Source of the DNA: Cryptomeria japonica
Taxonomy: Eukaryota > Streptophyta > Pinopsida > Cupressales > Cupressaceae
Assembly (NCBI RefSeq): GCF_030272615.1
Contig: NC_081406.1
Span: forward strand, 234,476,396 to 234,540,395
Direction of reading: 5' to 3'
DNA: 64,000 nucleotides
The first letter of the stretch is position 1, and the number at the start of each line of letters is the position of its first letter. The position numbers were made by a program, and so were the translations under genes. The notes below the pieces were generated by a model that saw nothing but the letters and a program-made list of their open reading frames with translations, searched no databases and was not told the DNA's origin. Of the stretch, positions 57,348 through 64,000 are shown piece after piece.

Positions 57348-60066
57348 CATACTTTATTTACATACCGCAAACCACAACATATCCTCATCAGTACTTCTAA
57401 AGAAATTTAACCACCCCAATCTCTCTTATCTTTACGTTTTAATTGATAAGAGATTATTCTTTTATTTTATTAAATAATGTTTTGATTAGGTTAGCATGGG
57501 GAAGGGAGAAAAAAAAATACATAACTGTCATCAAAGAAAAGCAAACTAATCTCACAAGGAGTGAGATTGATAAAATAAACAAAAAATAAAAAGCATTTAT
57601 AGCAAAATAGATAAAAATAGAGAAACAAAAATGGACCCAAAAACTATTTAGTAGTAAGGGACTTCAACCCATTCACTATCTTTCATCCTTTGTATACCAA
57701 TTCCAACCAATATTGAACGGAGACGCCTTGAGACCCTGGATTATTAGCATCTTCTTTAACTTGAGTTGGAGAATTTAGATACTTGATCATATACTATTTT
57801 TTTCCTTTGATGTGGGAGACTACTTTGAACTATAAATGCTACTTCTTTTCTCCCTATTTTCTTCTCTTTTAGACACTCCATCTCTTGTTGAAGAACCTAA
57901 ATGGTAAGTGTAGTGTTCTTAATAGAATTCCTACAATAATATATTTGCTCTTAGATGTTATTCATAATGGCCTTCTAATTTTTTTTAATTCTACTACCTT
58001 ATCTTCCAGTTGGGCATTCCTACCTCCTATTTCAGTATATAAATTTGTTTTGAAATAGCCCTCCAACTTTTAAAGGCCTCCACAATAATCTTTATTTTTC
58101 CCCAAGCTCTATTGTTAATTTGGAAATTCTTGGGATTTCACAAAGACCAATTTCACTAAAATTTGAATTTGGCCCAGTTAATTCATAGGGACTTTAGTTG
58201 TTAGGCTATATTATATCACGTGCATTCATATTGGGAGGTTTAATATCGAAATATTCTTTAACAATATATTGCCTATCTAATGAAAATAAGGGGGTTTTTA
58301 ATTTAGGCTATGAAAAAATATAATATTTGGTTAAAATAAGGCGGGTTTTAATTCAAACTGTGTATTGGGAGGGGGCGATAAAAAAAGGAGTTTAGGGAAA
58401 TATTTTTTGAAAATAGGGGGATTATTTAGTATGCCATGAACACATGTGCTATAACCCAAGTTTACTAAGTGAAGTCCACATGAGTTAACATAGGCAGAGT
58501 TTAGGGAAATCTTTTTTGAAAATAGGGGGATTATTTAGTATGCCATGAACACATGTCCTATAACCCAGGTTCACTAAGTGAATCTCACATGAGTTAATTT
58601 AGGCCAATTTCTACTCAAAATGTTCAATTTGTGTGTTGAAATACTTTCATATCTCTTTGATTTTTTGTTGCAAGTTCATGCATATGATACATTACATTTG
58701 AGTGATTTTAAAAATGGGTACCTCATCAAGATCCACAGAGTACTCTTCAAGAGGAGAAAGAGTATTTATTTGCTAAGGGACATTAGGATTAAGAGAAATG
58801 GAACACTTGGTGAAACATGCATCATTTGAGCACATAGGATTTTTTTGGAGGCTCATAACAACACCCCGAGGATTCCAAAAATATCACAATTTTATCTTTC
58901 ATTTTTTCTTTAGAAAACTGAAGGGTGATATCAAAAATAATATTTGGAGTCTTATTGGAAGCCCTGATGGAGGGGTTCAACTTTGATTCAAGGGTTGGGG
59001 TATTCAAACTAGGATTCATGCTCAAAGTGGAGAGCTTAAGGAAAATTGTACTTTAAACATAATAGAGGGGTTCAAATTATAGGTTTGGGTTTAATAGCAG
59101 GAGTGAGGGTCAAATTGTATTTGAACAAGAACAAAATTAACCCTTTGTAAAGAGGAGGATTCTCAGAATTAGTATTTTTTAATTCTCTACTAATAAAGTA
59201 TATAATCACTAAGAAAAATTGAGCTCCATCTGGTGATGAAAATTATTAACCATAAGAAAATGAAAGGTAGTGGAAATTTTCATACTTGCATTCTAGAGTG
59301 ACATATTGCATTAATACTTCTAAAGGTTTCAGTCATGCCTTAGGAAGGTCTTTATGATTTAAACTACTTTGTAGCTAGTTCACCATTTCACCTTTCATTA
59401 GGAAAGTCCACATCGCCTCCTTATAGTCTCCATTATTTTTTTGGGGAAATTATCACCATCATAAGGAATACTAGTTTCTAGTATAATAATCTCCACCATG
59501 ACTTGTAAACCCCCTTCTTCCATGAACTAGCAAACTCAATGTAAAGGTCTAGATCCAAACCTTTCATTGACAAAATGTAGGGGTTAAATTCCCCTTTCTA
59601 TATAGGATTTCATAAACTTCATTACCCTTCTTAACATTTTCATGCTCTTTGGGTTTAATTTGAGCCAAATAACCATTCATTTCCATAGGATAGAAAACAT
59701 AATATATAATAGCTAGAAATAGAACTATAGGATGAAGACAATAATAGGTTCTAACCATAAGGGATGAAATTAATCAAACTAAAACTTATCATGAGTTCTA
59801 TATATCTGGGTAGCTTCATAAATGGTACAAAATCAAATTGAAATGTCACATATGTCAATGTGTAACCTTTGAAAAATGTTATATAGGATAAAGGATATTT
59901 CTTTCCATATAATGTAGTATTAATTTGAGTTTATAAAATAGTGAGAGGATATTCTAACTTATTTCCATATTTAAACACATGTTGCATCAATTTATTTTGA
60001 AAAATAATTATATGGGAGCGAGCATCATCAATCAAATCCATCACATACCAGAGAAATTTTTCTCTA
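57348..60066. other. No recognised gene; local duplication
   Basis: AT-rich. The minus strand from about 60,060 to 58,600 gives a run of protein-like blocks with stops (such as MEMNGYLAQIKPKEHENVKK at 59,690-59,630) that may be an old coding element, but I cannot name it. The plus ORFs at 58620-58829 and 58798-58986 are not recognised. Confidence 0.4.
58388..58606. repeat. Tandem duplication, 109-bp unit
   Basis: GAGTTTAGGGAAAT starts at 58388 and again at 58497. Both copies contain 'gattatttagtatgccatga' and 'catgagttaa', with about ten differences. Confidence 0.9.
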
Positions 60067-62639
60067 TGTAGAACACAAGATGCCACTGAGAGAGGGGGGG
60101 GGGTGAATCAGTGGTTTCCAAACTTAACCCTTTTTAATCCTAAATGTGAGTACCTGTCATCTGTTCAAACACTAAGTGAATATACTGCTGAGAGAAGGAG
60201 AAGACCAAAATGCAAGCACACATAAAAGGCATATCACATAACACTAGATATACGAGGAAAACCCAATATGGGAAAAACCTCGGTAAGAATGATGCTAGAG
60301 TCTACTTCTCCAATCTAGCCTCATAAAAAATAATTGAATTACAATGTTTAGGGCACCAACCCAGGGAGCACCAACCCCTAATTTAGGGCACCAACCCATG
60401 AAGCACCAACCCTTGCATTGAGCACCAACACAGTGATTACAATGACTATAAATAATACAATAGTAATAACACGGTTACAAATGAGTTTTGTAACCTCTCC
60501 ATATAATCTCTTCACCGGTGCAACTTTGCTTTATTCTATGTTAGTTCTCTGCTCACTTAGACTTTCTAGAACTTGTCACCATGGATACTCTGCTCACCCT
60601 CTCTTTCTTATTCTCCTTCTTCTCTACTTTTAGCCTCTATTGCAACTTTACTGGTTCAGAATATAACTCTTCTCTAACGGTTTACTATTCTCTGACCCAC
60701 TGCCTCTTGTCACTACTAGTACTCTTCTTACCGGTCAAACCTTGCTCTATTTTTGCCTTGCCCGATCACCACTAGTACTCACTCTTTTCTTCTTTACTCT
60801 TTGTTGTTGTCTTGCTGGATTTGACGATATTGGTTCACTTAACTATTATGTGCAGTAATAGTTTACCGGTTTCTCTAAACTTGTTGGTTAAACCTCTATT
60901 AAATCCCTATTACAGGTTGCCTTTCCTATGCTCATTAGCTTCACTCTTTTTAGCTTGATCCATTCTCTATTTTCACAAGCTCACTCAGCTCTAGCAACTG
61001 ACTCCTAATATCTTATGCAACATCATATTTTTTATCTTCATTCAGCATATTTATCCTTGAGTTTTCCTGCCAAGACATACTTCAAGTTTGGCATGCTAGG
61101 GTTTTCTTCATCGATCATGAAGTGAACCAAATCCAATCAGATCTTGTTCTAGAGATTGACCACCTGGAATAGATCACTCAAATCCGCTAATCTCATTGCT
61201 TCCAATACAATTTTTTTATATTTAGCAAACACAACATGTTTGTCGACCTCCACTTGTCAATCACAATGAATGATCTCGCAACTTCTTACTCCAAATTAGA
61301 TATGTATCTGCACAACCTGCATCAATCATCACAACACAAAAATCTACCTTTCAATATTCGTCAAGCCACACACCTCTACAATTGATCCTTGTATTTCTCA
61401 GTTGACATTAATGTTTAACCAATCACCCACTACCTCATCGACAACTTCGATGATGCACTGTTCATTTTCCACTTAGAGACCATGTGATATCTCAGTCGAC
61501 ATTCTACTCATCTGATCATGTCGGTTCAAGATTAGTCACCAACTGAACACACAACCAGTATTCCCTCTTTACTACTAGTGCGTCTTACCTTATCGGTATA
61601 CATAGACAAGTTCACCTTCATGACATGCAGTCTCTTGTTTTGTTGGTGGGATCACATCATCTCTATCATCAAACATTTTTATCCATAACATAAATTCAAA
61701 GTGAGTCACCATGCATATCATCATCTGATGAGAGATTTCCACTTTACCTCTTTGCTTGCTTCTCAATTTACATACTTACAGGTTGACTACACTCCTATCT
61801 GCATACCGGTAACACCCATAGGGTCATTATGTCAACAATCTTCAGTCGTGTCCAACCATGGCAACATCAATCTCCATCTGATCTTCTAGCATACTGGTAG
61901 ATATTTTTACCATTTGACAATTCATCTACCTGCACACCGGTGACACTAATATCTATCTGCATTTTGGTTGACTTCAGCATCCTGGAGTAGGTCCATGTCT
62001 ACAAATGAAAAATATTTCCTTCTCCTTCATCAGCTCATACCTCATCTCAACCATTTTTCCAAAGTGGAAAAATCTTCACAACTGATTCTTCCTAATCTAT
62101 CCCGGTAGATCATCATACTTACACTTGTTGAACTGGTGCATATCTCTGATTTCATGCACCTGAGGCATCCTCATGTTCCACTATGGTCATCCAGTATAAG
62201 CCTTCAATCACCTACCTTCAACTTATCTAAGTGTCTTATCTCAAAGGGTTATGATTCATTCCATGCATGTTGTGAGATAATCTCAGTATGACCACTTGCC
62301 AGTGGGAGTAGATGGACCAATGCACAAAACTTGACTTTACTAACATTGAGCATACATATCTTCAATCAGGAATATAACCTAAGAGACATCCCTTTGTCTA
62401 CCTTATTAAATTGCAGTAGCCCAAACTCTATTGGTCATATAAGCTATATCGGTGGAAGTCCTATTGTATGACATCCAATTGCATATTGGTTGCCTACACT
62501 TTATCCATTAGATCAACCCTTCTTTCTTACTAGTCACATCCTTATCGGTTGGCAACAGCAAAATGTTAACACATCACTCATTGGTTAATATAAATGCCAA
62601 CACAATCCTATTGACATCAATGATAGCACAATGCAAACA
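60067..62639 (-). mobile_element. Long minus-strand Sirevirus-type 3' LTR (LTR C)
   Basis: 2,573 bp from TGTAGAACAC to GCAAACA. The left end has the poly-G plus TGAATCA terminus at about 60,090-60,110. It matches LTR B in reverse complement (8430-9570). Short repeats of 'gcaccaacc' occupy 60,350-60,425. It is followed by an antisense PPT. It is unusually long for a copia LTR. CT-rich ORFs at 60418-60775 and 61701-61889 are LTR sequence without domains. Confidence 0.8.
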
Positions 62640-62861
62640 ATCTCCCCCGTTGGCATTGATGTAAACACATGTAGTATCTGGTATACTATTGTCTTATTTC
62701 TCCCCCTTTGACAACAAGAGAAAAGGGTACTGACAAAACTTTCTACCAGTTGCTTTTTCCCCTTTGACCATTATAATTTGCATCCTCTCATCTAGCAACA
62801 CTTGAGATAGAGGGCTTAGACACCATCTGAAACCAATTATATATACCAGTCTTATACCAAT
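62640..62861 (-). other. Very short internal remnant with PPTs and PBS
   Basis: Antisense PPTs at 62640-62648 and 62699-62709, then about 140 bp, then AGTCTTATACCA (62848-62859), a PBS with three mismatches to the initiator-Met complement, spaced from the following TGTTGAAA as in LTR D. Gag and pol are absent, so this is an internal deletion derivative. Confidence 0.55.
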
Positions 62862-62873
62862 TGTTGAAAAGTA

Positions 62874-64000
62874 TGTTAGTTAATTTCACTTATGTTGGCA
62901 TAAGTAATGGTGTTGGCACAACTGGTTCATCAGCTAGTATTCTCATTAATGACTAACACTTATTAGTGAATAAGGCCAACCTTATAGGCAAGGAGGAATG
63001 GTAAACCTCAGTGGTTTACTCATGACTACAAACAATATGGAGGATTCAGTGCTTCCAAAATATGCATTATTAACAAACAAGTAGTATGTCGGTAGAAGAC
63101 TAATCGGTTGAAGGATAAATAGAGTAGTTGACTGGTCAGTCAAGCACTTAATTGGTGTTGAGATCAGTTTCTTAAAATTGGTAGATGAAATGATGATGTG
63201 GTGATTAGTCTGATTGATGACCAGAACATTCTGGATAGACAGGTGATCTGTCTGATTGATGATCAGTGATCAATGGCAAAAGATGAAGAGTTACACCAGT
63301 GATACAGGTTGAAGAATTCTATCCACCGAGAATCTTGGAGTGGTGACTAGTAAGCTGGATGCGATGACCAAAGGTGAGTCGATCATGGTGAGATATCATC
63401 AAATAGATGAATAGTGAAGTCTACAATAGTTAACAACTAGTTAGGGTAAGATTTGTGCAGATTTTTGAGTTTGCATTAAAAAGATAGAACACGACCCATA
63501 GGTTGGTGAAATTATGAATTGCAGAGGCAGAAAAGGATGAGTTGCTGGCAAGATTGATAGAAAGTATGCAGAGAGAGTTTGGGAAGATTTGGAAAGATTT
63601 GAACTTCAAATCTACCAAGTGCTAGGTGAAATCTACTTGAGGAATCAACAGGTTTGTGCTAGAAAAATATGGTATAAAGGTTTTTGGCAAAAACCAAAAA
63701 GTCTGATCATAAAGTTTGAAAACTACAATTTTGAAGAGAGGCGATCCAGCAAGGTGAGATGTGGAAAGAATTGCTAAGTGAATATAAAAGTGGTGAAGAG
63801 AGTGTGAAGAGCTCAGATAGTGTGAAGAGAAAGTATAAGGCAGAGCACCAACAAAGTGTAGAGCAAGTGTAACTGATTGTCAAACTGAAGAGCTTCATTT
63901 GGATCTGATTAAGCTAAGAGTAGCTATTACAATAAATCATTCTCTCTATTTCTTTCTAATAACTATAATAGTAAAATCCCTTAATCAGGTTGACTTTAAT
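62874..64000 (+). mobile_element. Plus-strand copia-type LTR, runs off window
   Basis: A TATA box (TATAAAA) lies at 63783-63789, followed by purine-rich 'gtgaagagagtgtgaagag' like LTR B downstream of its TATA box. The last bases ('aaaatcccttaatcaggttg') resemble the solo LTR at 44.7 kb. The start is probably TGTTAGTTAATT at 62874 or TGTTGGCATAAG about 20 bp on. The 62-codon ORFs here are LTR by-products. Confidence 0.55.

Overview
This looks like 64 kb of intergenic DNA from a large plant nuclear genome. It is AT-rich, has no intact host gene, and consists of decayed LTR retrotransposons nested in one another. A short plastid psaB fragment, a broken PP2A phosphatase fragment and repeat families that recur in both orientations fit a gymnosperm-type genome. 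That taxonomic guess is inference; no marker here fixes the species. All element boundaries, target-site duplications (TSDs) and divergence figures were read by eye.

Layout. 1-7.3 kb: decayed minus-strand fragments of a Ty3/Tat-like gag-protease element (about 2 kb) and a Ty1/copia gag-pol (3.2-4.6 kb). 7.3-10.8 kb: a plus-strand copia remnant whose pol end survives at 9.6-10.3 kb, broken up by two Sirevirus-type LTRs in opposite orientation. 11.2-12.9 kb: a decayed minus-strand ORF of a transposon-associated type. 15.15-15.5 kb: PP2A catalytic-subunit pseudogene. 17,673-25,445: the best-preserved element, a 7.8-kb Ty3/Tat-like retrotransposon with two LTRs, primer-binding site (PBS), polypurine tract (PPT) and a perfect 5-bp TSD. 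It encodes gag plus a protease-like ORF but no reverse transcriptase, RNase H or integrase. 25.5-27.8 kb: 5' end of a minus-strand copia element with a perfect initiator-Met tRNA PBS and a multi-knuckle gag. 29-31.3 kb: another decayed minus-strand Tat-like gag with its PBS. 33.8-34.4 kb: GC-rich minisatellite followed by a 480-bp TA/TACA microsatellite. 37.5-38.9 kb: solo copia LTR carrying the psaB insertion. 39.7-40.9 kb: inverted Tat-like LTR.

42,695-57,342 is the most instructive structure. It is a non-coding Tat-like element of the form LTR-internal-LTR-internal-LTR, bracketed by a perfect AGTAT duplication. Its first LTR is split by an 8.4-kb Sirevirus-like copia element, whose own 5' LTR holds a 1.1-kb solo LTR. 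Its third LTR holds another solo LTR with a perfect ACATC duplication. 60-62.6 kb is a 2.6-kb minus-strand Sirevirus-type LTR with a very short internal remnant, and the window ends inside a plus-strand LTR.

Logic of the parts. The coding-less three-LTR element and the gag-protease element share LTR and PPT features, and both would depend on enzymes from an autonomous relative that is not in this window. Their LTRs share a pair of stem-loops upstream of the TATA box whose stems change in a compensatory way between copies. Relative ages by LTR divergence and nesting: three-LTR element oldest, then the Sirevirus-like copia (about 11 percent LTR divergence over a sampled stretch), then the 17.7-25.4 kb element (about 3 percent).
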